This document shows positions 52,304 through 63,562 of a stretch of DNA of 64,000 bases, one piece after another; the first letter of the stretch is position 1; the number at the start of each line of letters is the position of its first letter. A program made the position numbers and the translations under genes. The stretch comes from Tistrella mobilis (GTDB lineage: Bacteria > Pseudomonadota > Alphaproteobacteria > Tistrellales > Tistrellaceae): positions 60,385-124,384 of the forward strand of contig NZ_JBBIAB010000015.1 in assembly GCF_039634785.1 (NCBI RefSeq), in the 5' to 3' direction. The notes under the pieces are model-generated. The model was not told the DNA's origin, did no database searches, and was given only the letters and a program-made list of their open reading frames with translations.

Positions 52304-53052
52304 TGAACGCGATGCCTTCCGCCGGGCCGGCCGCCGCCTCCGCCAAGGCCCCCTATTTCAGCGTGCGCAACATTCACGCCTATTACGGCGAAAGCTACAT
52401 CGTCCAGGGGGTCAGCTTCGACATGGCCGAGGGCGATGTCGTCGCCCTGCTCGGCCGCAACGGCGCCGGCAAGACCTCGACGCTGCGCACCCTTGCCCGG
52501 GCCACCGACCCTGAACTCAAAAGCGGCGAGATCTGGCTGAACGGCGCCGCGCTCCACAAAATGCGCGATTTCGAGGCGGCCAAACACGGCGTGCAGCTGG
52601 TGCAGGAAGACCGCCGGATCATCCCCGGCCTGACGGTGGAAGAGAACCTGCAACTGGCCCAGATCGCCGAGCCCAAGGGCTGGCCGCTGGAGCGGATCTA
52701 TGAACGCTTCCCGCGGCTTGCCGAACGGCGCCACCAGGAAGGGGTGACGCTGTCGGGCGGCGAACAGCAGATGCTGGCGGTCGCCCGCGCCCTTGCCCGC
52801 GACCTGAAGCTTCTGCTGCTGGACGAGCCCTATGAAGGGCTGGCGCCGGTGATCGTGGAAGAGATCGAGCGCATCGTCGCCGAGATCAAGCAGATGGGCA
52901 TCACCACCATCATCGTCGAACAGAACGCGGTTGCGGCGCTTCAGCTCGCCAACCGCGCGCTGATCCTGCATATGGGCGAAATCGTCTTCGACGGCTCGGC
53001 GCAGGCCGTGCTCGACGATGCGGAGCTGCGGAACGAGTATCTGGCGATCTGA
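52303..53052 (+). CDS. HAAT ABC importer ATPase (LivF-like)
   Basis: A 249-residue ATPase. Walker A GRNGAGKTS, signature TLSGGEQQML, Walker B LLLDEPYEGLAP. ATG 52303 shares bases with the LivG-like TGA and follows GGAGGAAACC. It completes the binding protein-LivH-LivM-LivG-LivF set. Confidence 0.93.
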   Translation: MNAMPSAGPAAASAKAPYFSVRNIHAYYGESYIVQGVSFDMAEGDVVALLGRNGAGKTSTLRTLARATDPELKSGEIWLNGAALHKMRDFEAAKHGVQLVQEDRRIIPGLTVEENLQLAQIAEPKGWPLERIYERFPRLAERRHQEGVTLSGGEQQMLAVARALARDLKLLLLDEPYEGLAPVIVEEIERIVAEIKQMGITTIIVEQNAVAALQLANRALILHMGEIVFDGSAQAVLDDAELRNEYLAI

Positions 53053-53071
53053 GACCGGCCAGACCTTACGA

Positions 53072-53098
53072 CGACGGCATCACCCGGTGATGCCGTCG
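53072..53098. terminator. Bidirectional terminator after the HAAT operon
   Basis: A 12-bp stem CGACGGCATCAC/GTGATGCCGTCG with loop CCG, at the join of convergent transcripts; the stop of the minus-strand membrane protein lies in its left arm. There is no clear T-run on either side. Confidence 0.6.
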
Positions 53099-53547
53099 CC
53101 CCATTCTTCGCGCAGCTTTTCCTGGCGGGCTTCGAGTTTCGCGACCGAGCGGTCATGGCCGGCATCGGCGAAGACGCCGGCGACCAGCGGCGCCAGCCAG
53201 ACCAGCGACCAGCCGACACCGGCGGCACCATACATCTGCAGCCAGACGATCGGATCGCCGACCATCATCCGCGCCTGCGACAGCAGATGGCCGGTCAGCC
53301 ACAGATCGCGCAGCACCGGCAGCACACCGGCCAGATTGCAGGCGGTGATGCATTTGGCGGTATAGGCGCCGGGCCGGTTTTCCATGAACACCGCCACCAG
53401 CGACGGCGCCATGCCGATCGCCAGCACCAGGGCGGTGGGCGTCGCGAAGATCGCGAGCGTGCCCAGCACCGCCAGAAAGGTCAGCGGCAGGGTCATGCTC
53501 TTCTGTTTGGCCGGCGCGCGCCGGGCCGCGGTCTTCTTCTTCGCCAT
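53080..53547 (-). CDS. Small membrane protein of unknown function
   Basis: A 155-residue protein. A basic N-terminus (MAKKKTAARRAPAKQK), two to three transmembrane helices (TLPLTFLAVLGTLAIFA, then ALVLAIGMAPSLVAVFM, then GVGWSLVWLAPLVAGVF) and a charged helical C-terminus (KLEARQEKLREEWG). It is downstream of the kinase-like gene, 15 bases away, and may form a unit with it. Confidence 0.75.
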   Translation of the reverse strand: MAKKKTAARRAPAKQKSMTLPLTFLAVLGTLAIFATPTALVLAIGMAPSLVAVFMENRPGAYTAKCITACNLAGVLPVLRDLWLTGHLLSQARMMVGDPIVWLQMYGAAGVGWSLVWLAPLVAGVFADAGHDRSVAKLEARQEKLREEWGDGITG

Positions 53548-53562
53548 CCTTGCCCCCGCCGG

Positions 53563-55590
53563 TCAGACGTCGCCCAGGGTGAGTGCCGCCAGCACCCCGA
53601 GCAGGATCATATAGCCCAGCATCGCCGCCACCTGCCGGCCGAAATGCTGCGCCTCCAGCCGCCGTGCCGCCCGGGTCTCGTTCAGCCGGCGGATGCCGAA
53701 AGACAGCTGGGCATGCAGCGCCTGGGCATTGGCCATGCCGCGGTTGTCGGCCTCGCGCCGTTCGGGATTGTCGACGATCGCCCGAAGCGCACTCAGGGAG
53801 CCGAGCGGCGCCACCCGCTCCAGCTCCTTCTCCATCCATTCCCGCGTGGTCTTGGCGTTATAGCTCTGCACCACCGGCCCCAGCCGCTGTACCAGCCAAC
53901 GGGCCAGCATCGGCACCCGCACCTGAGGCTGGGTTTCCTGAGCCAGGCTCAACAGGTTGAGCTGGGCAAGCCGTTCCGAGGCCTCGCCGTCGCCGCCCAC
54001 CACCACGCCGCGCAGCGCCCCGGCATAAGAGATGCTGAGTTTGGTGGCGATGAAGGCGGCAATATGGCGGTCGACCGGCGCCGTGCCCCGCCCCGCCCCG
54101 CGGGCGCGGTGATCCAGCGCCATCAGCAGGTCGGCCACGCTCTGCGGATAGGCGTCGGCGACCAGCGGGCTCAGGCATGGCAGGGTCGGGTTCAGGTCGT
54201 AGAGCACCCGCTCCAGCCCGAAGCCCATCATCGGCTCGGCCACGAAACCGCGCAGCCGCATGAAATCGGCCATCTCGCTCTGCGCCAGGCGCCGCTTGGT
54301 CTGATCGTTCGGATCGACCAGGCTGAGCCCGATCATCGGCAGGCCTTCCATCAGCATTTCGGCCATGGCCTGGCGGGTGTCGCGGTCGTCGTCGAGAAAG
54401 GCGACCGCGATCAGCGGCCCCAGCCCGTCCTTCATCACCGCCACATGGCGCAGCCGCAGCGGCCCCTCGGGATCGAGCGCCCCCAGCACACGGGCCAGCG
54501 TGGCATCGCCGCCCGGCCCGGCATCGACCCGGCCGGCGGCGATCGCCTGGGTGATCATGTTGCCGCGCCGCTCGTCGCCGATCGCCCGGGCGACCCAGCC
54601 GTCGAGCTTTTCGTCGATCACGATCCTGAGCGATTCCCGCCAGTTCTCGGCCAGCGCGGTGGCGAGACTCATGGCATTGGTGTGCTCGATGCCCTTGAAG
54701 ATGAAGGATCGCGCCGCCTGCGGCCGGGTGGAATGCATGGCGCCGATGCTGCGCCGGCCGTCCAGCCAGGCCCTGACCTCTTCATAGCCCCAGCGTTCCT
54801 CGGCATTGTCGCTCAACAACCCGCGCAGCAGGCCGCCGACATCGGTGCCGAACCGCGCCCGATCGGTCAGCGCCACATAGGATCCGCGCTCCAGCCGGCG
54901 GCGCATCAGATCTGCCGCGGCATCCGCACTTTCCAGCCCCGGCACCCGGCGGGCCAGCGCCGAGGCGAAAAGCGCGCCCAGCGCAAAAAAATCCTCGCGC
55001 GGGCCGCCCTCGCCCCGCCCGGCCGGCAGGGCGGCCGCCCGTTCGACGCTTTCAAAGGCGATCGGCTGGCCCTCGCCCGGCGGGCCGCACAGACAATCGC
55101 CCAGCGCGATGCGGGTCCGGGCCAGATCGGCGAAATAGAGATTGTCGAGCGCGATCGCCCGATGCGCCATGCGCGCGTCGTGCAGCGCCTTCAGCGCCGC
55201 GATCAGCGGCCGGAGCAGCAGCCGCGACAGTTCCAGATCGTCGCGGTTCTGGCCGTCGGTCTTCAGCCAGTCGATCACCCGGCCGCCGAGCGGGCGTTCC
55301 AGGATCACCGCGAAACGCCGGCCCTTGCCGTCGCCCGGGTCGATCACCCCGCCTTCGACGGTGCGCAACAGCCCGGGCTGATCGATCCGGCGGACCACCC
55401 GCAGCCAGTCGTCGCGCACCGGCCGGCCACGCCGGGCGACCAGGGCGATCAGCGGCCGGTCCTTCTCGCGCAGATCCTCGGCGCCGAAAGCCTCGACATG
55501 CGGCCGGTCGAACTCCTCCAGCCGCACGCCCGGTATCATCCGGTAGCGTCCGCCGATGATGGTATGTTCGGTCTGCCCGGCTTCCGACAT
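53563..55590 (-). CDS. Protein kinase-like protein (probable pseudokinase), C-terminal membrane helix
   Basis: A 675-residue protein from ATG 55590. Residues about 10-290 have Ser/Thr-kinase features: HAxx-type VLERPLGGRVIDWL hinge region, MAHRAIALDNLYFAD (catalytic loop, HRA in place of HRD at 143-145, N150 kept), and DFFALGALFASAL (about 200-212). The DFG position reads LGDC (163-166). Loss of the catalytic Asp suggests no phosphotransfer. Residues about 330-600 resemble no family I know, and the C-terminus is a membrane anchor (AAMLGYMILLGVLAALTL). It lies 15 bases upstream of a small membrane protein gene. Possibly a scaffold or sensor. Confidence 0.7.
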   Translation of the reverse strand: MSEAGQTEHTIIGGRYRMIPGVRLEEFDRPHVEAFGAEDLREKDRPLIALVARRGRPVRDDWLRVVRRIDQPGLLRTVEGGVIDPGDGKGRRFAVILERPLGGRVIDWLKTDGQNRDDLELSRLLLRPLIAALKALHDARMAHRAIALDNLYFADLARTRIALGDCLCGPPGEGQPIAFESVERAAALPAGRGEGGPREDFFALGALFASALARRVPGLESADAAADLMRRRLERGSYVALTDRARFGTDVGGLLRGLLSDNAEERWGYEEVRAWLDGRRSIGAMHSTRPQAARSFIFKGIEHTNAMSLATALAENWRESLRIVIDEKLDGWVARAIGDERRGNMITQAIAAGRVDAGPGGDATLARVLGALDPEGPLRLRHVAVMKDGLGPLIAVAFLDDDRDTRQAMAEMLMEGLPMIGLSLVDPNDQTKRRLAQSEMADFMRLRGFVAEPMMGFGLERVLYDLNPTLPCLSPLVADAYPQSVADLLMALDHRARGAGRGTAPVDRHIAAFIATKLSISYAGALRGVVVGGDGEASERLAQLNLLSLAQETQPQVRVPMLARWLVQRLGPVVQSYNAKTTREWMEKELERVAPLGSLSALRAIVDNPERREADNRGMANAQALHAQLSFGIRRLNETRAARRLEAQHFGRQVAAMLGYMILLGVLAALTLGDV

Positions 55591-55729
55591 CCAGACGCGC
55601 CCCGCCCCTGACCTCTGCGTCCCCTGACCTCTGCGTCTTCCGGCCGCGCCGTTCCCCTCCGGTCGCGGTCCCCCACCTGTATACCCGGTTCCGGAGGATG
55701 CTGCACGGCCGAAGGGGCGCCTCAACGAC

Positions 55730-55761
55730 AGGGCCGCCGGCAGAAATCCACCGGCGGCCCT
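55730..55761 (-). terminator. Probable terminator of purA
   Basis: Stem AGGGCCGCCGG (55730-55740) with CCGGCGGCCCT (55751-55761), loop of 10. It is 29 bases past the purA stop on the minus strand. The following bases (TGTCGTTG) are only moderately T-rich. Confidence 0.6.
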
Positions 55762-55789
55762 GATCCCGTCCCGTCCTGCGACGATCCGA

Positions 55790-57082
<1,293 letters not shown>

Positions 57083-57086
57083 GAGC

Positions 57087-58262
57087 TTACGCCCCCCGGA
57101 TATCGATGGCGTCGAGCGGGATGGCATCAGCCCCCCGCAGGATGTGGGAACAGCCCTGCGCGCGCGCCTCCGCGACAGGGTCGGTCTCGGGCGCAAGGCC
57201 CTGGACGGTGATCCAGCCGTCGGCACGGAAGGTACGGCCCGCAACCGGGCCGCAGCCGAACGGCAGGTAGAGGTGACGCGGCCGAACGGGCGCATCGATC
57301 GCCCGGAGCACGCTGTCCATATAAAGACTGAAGCCGGTGGCGGGCTCGCCGCCGCCGTTCTGATCGGCCCCGGCGACATAGCGGCCGCCGCTGCCCAGCT
57401 CTCCGCGCACGCCGGCTGCAAACAGCGAGAAGCTGACGCCGGTCTGATAGTCGAGCCCGCGATGCTCGATCGGATCGATCGTCACCTGGGCATCCAGATC
57501 GGCCAGGTCGATGACCCGGACCACATCGGCGACCATGGCGACCAGGCGGCGCGCCTCGGCCGGCAGCTCCAGCGCATCCAGCCGGGCCAGCGCCTCGGCG
57601 GCGATGCCCGCGGCATCCAGCAGCCCGGCATAGAGCGGTGCCGCGGCGCCGGCGAGTTCGGCCACCGCCGTCGGATCCTTGCGGTCCAGCGCCTCGCGCA
57701 GCGGGCCCAGCTGATCGGTCGGCAGGCCGAAGGCCTCGGCCACCACATCGACCATGGTCGGCAGGTTGAGATCGATGGTCAGCCCCTTCACGCCGATGCC
57801 GGTCAGTGCCTCGGCGGCCAGCCGCACCACCTCGGCATCCGCCGTGGGTTCGGGCGCGCCGATCAGCTCGATACCGACCTGGGCGAACTGGCGTTCGGGC
57901 CGCAGCATGCCGCCGCGCACGCGCAGCACCTGGCCGGCATAGGACAGGCGCAGCGGCCGGGCGGCATGGGCCAGGCGGGTGGCGGCGATGCGGGCCAGCT
58001 GCGGCGTCATGTCGGCGCGCACGCCCATCATCCGCTGCGACACCGGATCCATCACCCGGAAGATCTGGGCGGCGAGCAGCCGGCCCGGGCCGGTCAGCAG
58101 GCTGTCTTCGAATTCCACGAGCGGCGGCTTCACCCGCGCATAGCCTTCGGCCGCGAAATGAGCCATCAGCCGCTCGATCGTCTGCGCCTCGAAGGCGGCA
58201 TCGGGCGGCAGAAGGTCCTGCAACCCGTTCGGCAGGAGCGCGCGCTGGCGGTCGTCGATCAT
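57087..58262 (-). CDS. hisZ: ATP phosphoribosyltransferase regulatory subunit
   Basis: A 391-residue histidyl-tRNA synthetase paralogue lacking tRNA-synthetase activity. HisS-like elements are [20 protein letters not shown] (13-32), [21 protein letters not shown], and [16 protein letters not shown]. HisZ combines with short HisG for the first step of histidine synthesis. hisG is not in this window, so it must lie elsewhere. Downstream purA begins 4 bases away, the typical hisZ-purA pairing. Confidence 0.92.
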   Translation of the reverse strand: MIDDRQRALLPNGLQDLLPPDAAFEAQTIERLMAHFAAEGYARVKPPLVEFEDSLLTGPGRLLAAQIFRVMDPVSQRMMGVRADMTPQLARIAATRLAHAARPLRLSYAGQVLRVRGGMLRPERQFAQVGIELIGAPEPTADAEVVRLAAEALTGIGVKGLTIDLNLPTMVDVVAEAFGLPTDQLGPLREALDRKDPTAVAELAGAAAPLYAGLLDAAGIAAEALARLDALELPAEARRLVAMVADVVRVIDLADLDAQVTIDPIEHRGLDYQTGVSFSLFAAGVRGELGSGGRYVAGADQNGGGEPATGFSLYMDSVLRAIDAPVRPRHLYLPFGCGPVAGRTFRADGWITVQGLAPETDPVAEARAQGCSHILRGADAIPLDAIDIRGA

Positions 58263-58414
58263 CGGCCCCGGTCTCAACCCATGGAAAATATCCGGACCGT
58301 GTCTTTCCACGGCCGGTTCAGGACGCACGAAGGCCGTCACGACCCCGTTTCCCGGGTGCCGGCGGCCGGGGCGGAGTGTAGCCCCCCGGGCCCCGGCACT
58401 CAACCGCAAACGCA

Positions 58415-58450
58415 CGAAACCGGCCGCCCCCGAGGGAACGGCCGGTTTCG
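58415..58450 (-). terminator. Probable terminator of serA
   Basis: A 12-bp stem CGAAACCGGCCG (58415-58426)/CGGCCGGTTTCG (58439-58450), loop of 12. It is 52 bases past the serA stop and 150 bases before the hisZ start, so hisZ-purA may have its own promoter in the interval. Confidence 0.7.
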
Positions 58451-58502
58451 CAGGTTGACGGCGAGCGTGGGCCCGCAAGCCGGGCACGATCGCAGAAGGC
58501 GC

Positions 58503-60080
58503 TCAGAAGCTGAGCGACAGGGCCGTGATCACGTTCGGCAGGCCCTGGACCTGCTTCAGCACCGCCTCGCGCAGGGGCTGGTCGACCTCGATCAGGCAGA
58601 TCGCGCGGGCGCCGGGCGCCTGACGGCCGAGATGGAAGCTCGCGATGTTGATGCCCGATTCGCCGAGCGTGCGGCCGACGCCGCCGATGAAGCCCGGCTT
58701 GTCGTTGTTGACCACGAACAGCATGTTCTCGGCCAGTTCGGCTTCGATCGCCACATCCTCGACCGAGACCAGACGCGGGCGGTTGCCGGCGATCAGGGTG
58801 CCGGCGACGCTGCGGCCGCCGCGCTCGTCCGACACGGTCAGCTTGATCTGGGTCTGGAAATCGGTCGCCTTGTCGCTGCGCACCTCGGTCACCGAGATGT
58901 TGCGCTCCTTGGCGACGATCGGGGCGTTGACCATGTTGACGCTGTCGAGCAGCGGGCGCAGCAGGCCGGTCAGCAGGGCCGCGGTGATCGGCCGGGTGTT
59001 GAGGGTGGCAACCTGGCCCGAATACTCGACGGTCACGCCGCGCAGGCCGGTTTCGGCCAGCTGGCCCGCAAAGCTGCCCAGCTGTTCGGCCAGCTTCATA
59101 TAGGGCTTCAGCTTCGGCGCCTCTTCCGCGGTCACCGACGGCACGTTGATCGCGTTGGTGATGGCACCGGTCAGCAGGTAGTCGGCCATCTGCTCGGCCA
59201 CCTGCAGGGCGACGTTCTCCTGCGCCTCGACGGTGCTGGCGCCCAGATGCGGGGTGGCGACCACGCGCTCGTCACCGAACAGCGCATTCTCCTTCGCCGG
59301 CTCTTCGGCGAAGACGTCGAGGGCCGCCCCCGCCACCTTGCCGGAGTCGAGCGCCGCCTTCAGGTCCTTTTCGACCACCAGGCCGCCGCGGGCGCAGTTC
59401 ACGATATAGACGCCGTCCTTCATCCTGGTGAAGGCGTCGGCGCCGATGATACCGCGGGTGCCGTCGGTCAGGGGCGTGTGCAGGGTGATGACGTCGGCGC
59501 GGCGGAACAGCTCGTCCAGCTCCACCTTCTCGACGCCCAGATCCTGCGCGCGCTCGGGCGACAGGAAGGGATCGAAGCCGATCACCTTCATCTTCAGGCC
59601 CTGGGCGCGATCGGCGACGATGGCGCCGATATTGCCGACGCCGATCACACCGAGGGTCTTGCCCGTCACTTCCACGCCCATGAAGCGGTTCTTTTCCCAC
59701 TTGCCGGCATGGGTCGAAGCATTGGCCGCCGGGATCTGACGCAGCATCGACAGCATCAGCGAGATCGCATGCTCGGCGGTGGTGATCGAGTTGCCGAAGG
59801 GCGTATTCATCACGACCACGCCATGGGCCGAGGCGGCCGGGATGTCGACATTGTCGACGCCGATGCCGGCGCGGCCGACGACACGCAGATTGGTTGCGGC
59901 CGCCAGGATGTCCTTGGTGACCTTGGTGGCCGAGCGGATGGCCAGGCCGTCATACGCGCCGATCACCGCGCGCAGCTCGTCCGGGGTCATGCCCGGCTTC
60001 ACGTCGACCTCGATCCCGCGCGAGGCGAAGATCTCGGCGGCGGCGGGGCTCATCTTGTCGGAAATCAGGACCTTGGGCAT
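58503..60080 (-). CDS. serA: D-3-phosphoglycerate dehydrogenase
   Basis: A 525-residue NAD enzyme, first step of serine synthesis. Residues 2-310 carry the catalytic and NAD-binding domains: GVIGVGNIGAIVADRAQGL (about 147-165), the conserved Arg/Glu/His triad regions (VNCARGGLVVEK, FAEEP, HLGASTVEAQEN). Residues about 320-450 are an intervening domain and 455-525 an ACT domain, the long (type I) form. Runs after serC in the same orientation. Confidence 0.96.
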   Translation of the reverse strand: MPKVLISDKMSPAAAEIFASRGIEVDVKPGMTPDELRAVIGAYDGLAIRSATKVTKDILAAATNLRVVGRAGIGVDNVDIPAASAHGVVVMNTPFGNSITTAEHAISLMLSMLRQIPAANASTHAGKWEKNRFMGVEVTGKTLGVIGVGNIGAIVADRAQGLKMKVIGFDPFLSPERAQDLGVEKVELDELFRRADVITLHTPLTDGTRGIIGADAFTRMKDGVYIVNCARGGLVVEKDLKAALDSGKVAGAALDVFAEEPAKENALFGDERVVATPHLGASTVEAQENVALQVAEQMADYLLTGAITNAINVPSVTAEEAPKLKPYMKLAEQLGSFAGQLAETGLRGVTVEYSGQVATLNTRPITAALLTGLLRPLLDSVNMVNAPIVAKERNISVTEVRSDKATDFQTQIKLTVSDERGGRSVAGTLIAGNRPRLVSVEDVAIEAELAENMLFVVNNDKPGFIGGVGRTLGESGINIASFHLGRQAPGARAICLIEVDQPLREAVLKQVQGLPNVITALSLSF

Positions 60081-60204
60081 GGGAAGTCTCCATCGCGGGC
60101 CGCACGCCCGCCCGCAGGATCATGCGGGCGGGCGGGGCACCGTTTTCGAACCGGGAATTCGGGGAAATAAGGTCGTATGGAGCGGGAGGCTCAGATGCAG
60201 GGGC

Positions 60205-61371
60205 TCAGGCCGCGGCGGCCTTGGCCTTCACCTGATCCCAGGCCCAGTCGAGCCAGGGCAGCAGCGCTTCCAGATTGGCGCGCTCGACGGTCGCACCACC
60301 CCAGATGCGCAGGCCCGCCGGGGCATCGCGATAGGCACCGATATCCAGCGCCGCACCCTCGGCATCCAGCAGACCGGTCAGGTCCTTCTGGACCTTCGCC
60401 TGACCGGCGGCATCGAGACCCTGGAACCAGGGGTCAACGATCGCGAGGCAGATCGAGGTCGGCGAGCGGGTGGCGGCATCGGTGGCGAGGAAATCGACCC
60501 AGTCGGTCTTCGCGACCCAGTCGGCCAGCACCGCGAAATTGCCTTCGGTGCGAGCGATCAGGGCCTCGAGGCCGCCGATCTGCTCGGCCCATTTCAGGGC
60601 GTCGAGATAGTCTTCCAGGGCCAGCATCGACGGGGTGTTGATCGTCTCACCCTTGAAGATGCCGTCGATCAGCTTGCCGCCCTTTGTCATGCGGAAGATC
60701 TTGGGCAGCGGCCAGGCCGGGGTGTAGCTCTCCAGCCGGGCGACCGCGCGCGGCGAGAGGATCAGCATGCCGTGCTGGCCTTCCGAGCCCAGCACCTTCT
60801 GCCACGAGAAGGTGACGACGTCGAGCTTGTCCCAGGGCATGTCCATCGCGAAGGCGGCGGAGGTGGCGTCGCAGAAGGTGAGACCCTCGCGATCGGCCGC
60901 GATCCAGTCGCCGTTAGGAACCCGCACGCCCGAAGTGGTGCCGTTCCAGGTGAAGATCACGTCGCGGGTAAAATCGACCTGGCCCAGATCCGGCAGCTGG
61001 CCGTAACCGGCGGTGAAGCTGCGGACGTCCTGGAGCTTCAGCTGCTTGACGATGTCGGTCTTCCAGCCGTCGCCGAAGCTTTCCCACGACAGGATGTCGA
61101 CGCCACGGGCGCCGAGCATCGACCACATGGCCATCTCGAAGGCGCCGGTATCGGAGGCGGGAACGATGCCGACCTTGAAGTCGGCCGGGACGCCGAGGAT
61201 CGCCGCGGTGCGATCGATGGCTTCCTTGAGCTTGGCCTTGCCAAGCTTCGCGCGGTGCGAGATGCCGAGCGCAGCGTCGCTCAAGGCATCGAGGCTCCAG
61301 CCCGGGCGCTTGGCGCAGGGGCCGGACGAGAAGCGCGGATCGAGCGGCTTCGCGGCGGGTTTCATCGTCAT
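60205..61371 (-). CDS. serC: Phosphoserine transaminase
   Basis: A 388-residue class V PLP transaminase, alphaproteobacterial type. The start [19 protein letters not shown] and [14 protein letters not shown] are characteristic, the cofactor-binding Asp lies in CDATSAAFA and the Schiff-base lysine is in [15 protein letters not shown]. Converts 3-phosphohydroxypyruvate to O-phosphoserine. ATG 61371 has GAGGGGAAGG in front; ATG 61365 also fits. 124 bases before serA, likely one transcription unit. Confidence 0.95.
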   Translation of the reverse strand: MTMKPAAKPLDPRFSSGPCAKRPGWSLDALSDAALGISHRAKLGKAKLKEAIDRTAAILGVPADFKVGIVPASDTGAFEMAMWSMLGARGVDILSWESFGDGWKTDIVKQLKLQDVRSFTAGYGQLPDLGQVDFTRDVIFTWNGTTSGVRVPNGDWIAADREGLTFCDATSAAFAMDMPWDKLDVVTFSWQKVLGSEGQHGMLILSPRAVARLESYTPAWPLPKIFRMTKGGKLIDGIFKGETINTPSMLALEDYLDALKWAEQIGGLEALIARTEGNFAVLADWVAKTDWVDFLATDAATRSPTSICLAIVDPWFQGLDAAGQAKVQKDLTGLLDAEGAALDIGAYRDAPAGLRIWGGATVERANLEALLPWLDWAWDQVKAKAAAA

Positions 61372-61606
61372 GTGCCTTCCCCTCAGGAAGAGTGGCGACC
61401 CGTTGGGGGGTCGCGGCCCGCTGACGACGATAGTGAGGTCGCCCTCACCGGTCAACACATGTCAGCCGGGCAGGAACCGGACGGAAGCCATGCACCGGAC
61501 GCATGGCTCATACACCAGCCTGAACCCCGATTGCCCACATGATTTCTTAACCCTGCAGCCCGCATAGTGCTGGCCTGCCCCTGCTGATTACGGCGACGAC
61601 TGCAAA

Positions 61607-62764
61607 ATGCTCTCCTGGCCGGACGTCATCGACCTCAGGACGGTCGGGATCATGATCATCATGACCTGCGTCATCTCGTCGATGGTCTCGATCGTTATCT
61701 GGCGCCTGAACCGGCCGATGGCCGGCCTCATCTCGTGGATGCTGGCCGCCTTCGGCGGCACGCTGTCGTTCCTGGCCTGGGTGGCGATGCCCTGGCTGGG
61801 GCGGGAGATCGCCATTCCGCTCAACATGACGATCTCGACCGGCAGCCTGATGCTGATCCTGGACGGGGTGCTCCGGTTTCGCGGGCTGATCCCGGCGGGG
61901 CGGCTGCGCTGGATGACGCCGGCAGCCATGCTGATCGAAGCCGTTCAGGTGATCGTGAACCTGAACCAGGACTGGCTGCGGATCACGCTGAACGACATGC
62001 TGAACAGCCTGATCCTGGTCGCGATGATCGCGGCCCTGCTGCATCGCGCTCGCCGCGACGAACGGACCATCCATCTGATGATCGCCGCCGGCACCGCGCT
62101 GATGGTCTGCAGCTATCTGCTCCGCATCGACGCCGCCCTTGGCGCGCCGCGCGGCACCTTCCGCGCGCCGGGCGACCCGGCGCATGCCTATGTGTTCTTC
62201 ATCTCGCTGCTGTTCATCCTGAGCTGGACCTTCGGCATGCTGCTGATGGTGAACCTGAAAGTCCATCGCGCGCTGGCCGATCTGGCCGATCGCGATCCGC
62301 TGACCGGCATCGGCAACCGCCGCCTGCTCGACCGTCTGGCGACACGCAGCCTGGCCCATGACCGGGCCGGCCTGGTGCTGATCGACCTGGACGGGTTCAA
62401 GCACATCAATGACAGTTTCGGCCACGATCAGGGCGACAGGGCGCTGATCTGGATCGCCGATACCCTGCGCGGGCTGATCAGGCCGGGCGAGACGCCGATC
62501 CGACTGGGCGGCGATGAATTCGCGTTGTTCATCGACGGAACGGGCGACAGCAGCGATCTGGACGGCCGGGTGGCCGAACTGGATGCCGACATCAATGGCC
62601 GGATCACCGTCGGGGCCGGCTTTCCCCTGCCGGCGCGTGTCAGCATCGGCGCCGCCGCAGCACCCGCCGACGGATCGACGCTGGATGCGCTGATCATGGC
62701 GGCCGACCGGCGGATGTATGCCGACAAGCACGGTTTCCGGCCAGGGGCCGAAGCCCGGTCCTGA
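61607..62764 (+). CDS. Membrane-bound diguanylate cyclase (GGDEF)
   Basis: A 385-residue protein. Residues about 10-215 hold about six transmembrane helices with no recognised sensor domain, then a GGDEF domain (about 225-380) with DRDPLTGIGNRRLLDRLA, DLDGFKHINDSFGHDQGD and RLGGDEFALF (about 297-306). The active-site signature is intact, so it can make cyclic-di-GMP; no RxxD inhibitory site precedes the motif. No EAL or effector partner is adjacent. Start ATG 61607 lacks a clear ribosome site. Confidence 0.93.
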   Translation: MLSWPDVIDLRTVGIMIIMTCVISSMVSIVIWRLNRPMAGLISWMLAAFGGTLSFLAWVAMPWLGREIAIPLNMTISTGSLMLILDGVLRFRGLIPAGRLRWMTPAAMLIEAVQVIVNLNQDWLRITLNDMLNSLILVAMIAALLHRARRDERTIHLMIAAGTALMVCSYLLRIDAALGAPRGTFRAPGDPAHAYVFFISLLFILSWTFGMLLMVNLKVHRALADLADRDPLTGIGNRRLLDRLATRSLAHDRAGLVLIDLDGFKHINDSFGHDQGDRALIWIADTLRGLIRPGETPIRLGGDEFALFIDGTGDSSDLDGRVAELDADINGRITVGAGFPLPARVSIGAAAAPADGSTLDALIMAADRRMYADKHGFRPGAEARS

Positions 62765-62773
62765 CGCCCGGTC

Positions 62774-63562
62774 CTAAAGGTAGATGATGCCTTCCATGTA
62801 GCGCTGAACCAGGGCCGCCACCACGGCCCGGTCACGCCCGCTGCTGCACCAGGCACTGCCGCCGCGCTGGCCGACCACACGCACGGTCAGGTCGTCGCGG
62901 TCCAGACGCTGGCGCCAATAGGGCAGCAGGGTGCACAGCGCCGAGGACCGGACGGCGAGTGCCTCGGGCCCCCATTTCGCCGCCACCACCCGGGCGGTGA
63001 AATCGCTCTGATCGCCGGGAGAGGTGAGCACCACCACCGGCCGGCCGAGCGTGTCCATGGCAGCGCGGTCGATGCGCACCGCCTCTACCGCCGCCTCGTC
63101 GGCAAGCACCGCCACATAGCACGAGCTGTCGAGCATCATCACCGTCTCGGGCGTGATGCCGCCCAGCGCGGCGGTGAGGTCCACCCGGCCCAGCATCTTC
63201 ACCGGCGGGCGCAGCGGCAGATCGACCAGCACCGACGAGGTGTCGCGCTGGCCCATGATCATGCCCGATGGGGTGAGCAGCTGCACGCGGCGGAGCTGCG
63301 GCTCCAGGTAATGGAAGACGGTATGCGCCGCCGCCAGCGCGCCCGGTGCCGAGAGCGGCACCTCGGCCGCGCGCGAGAACCAGCGCACCTCGTAAACCCC
63401 GGCGGTGCCGACCAGAAACACGGTTTCGGCCTTGGCATGCTCGCCGGCGATATCGGCCAGGATGTCGTCGGGCAGCCAGCCGTCCAGCGGGCAGACCACG
63501 GCGGGCACGCCGCGGAACACGCGGTCGGCGAAGACGTCGAGATGGCAGATTGGGATCTGCAT
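62774..63562 (-). CDS. PhzF-family protein
   Basis: A 262-residue PhzF-fold enzyme from ATG 63562. The PhzF start is visible: PICHLDVFADRVFRGVPAVV (3-22), then AGEHAKAETVFLV, with the catalytic glutamate in AETVF. The second-domain elements APGALAAAHTVFHYL follow the APxxTLAAAHV pattern, with Pro and Ala where GHAT is usual. Family members are isomerases or epimerases. No phenazine genes are near. The open frame continues about 90 residues upstream (first ATG 63832) with low-complexity Pro/Ser/Thr sequence, so a longer form cannot be excluded. Confidence 0.85.
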   Translation of the reverse strand: MQIPICHLDVFADRVFRGVPAVVCPLDGWLPDDILADIAGEHAKAETVFLVGTAGVYEVRWFSRAAEVPLSAPGALAAAHTVFHYLEPQLRRVQLLTPSGMIMGQRDTSSVLVDLPLRPPVKMLGRVDLTAALGGITPETVMMLDSSCYVAVLADEAAVEAVRIDRAAMDTLGRPVVVLTSPGDQSDFTARVVAAKWGPEALAVRSSALCTLLPYWRQRLDRDDLTVRVVGQRGGSAWCSSGRDRAVVAALVQRYMEGIIYL

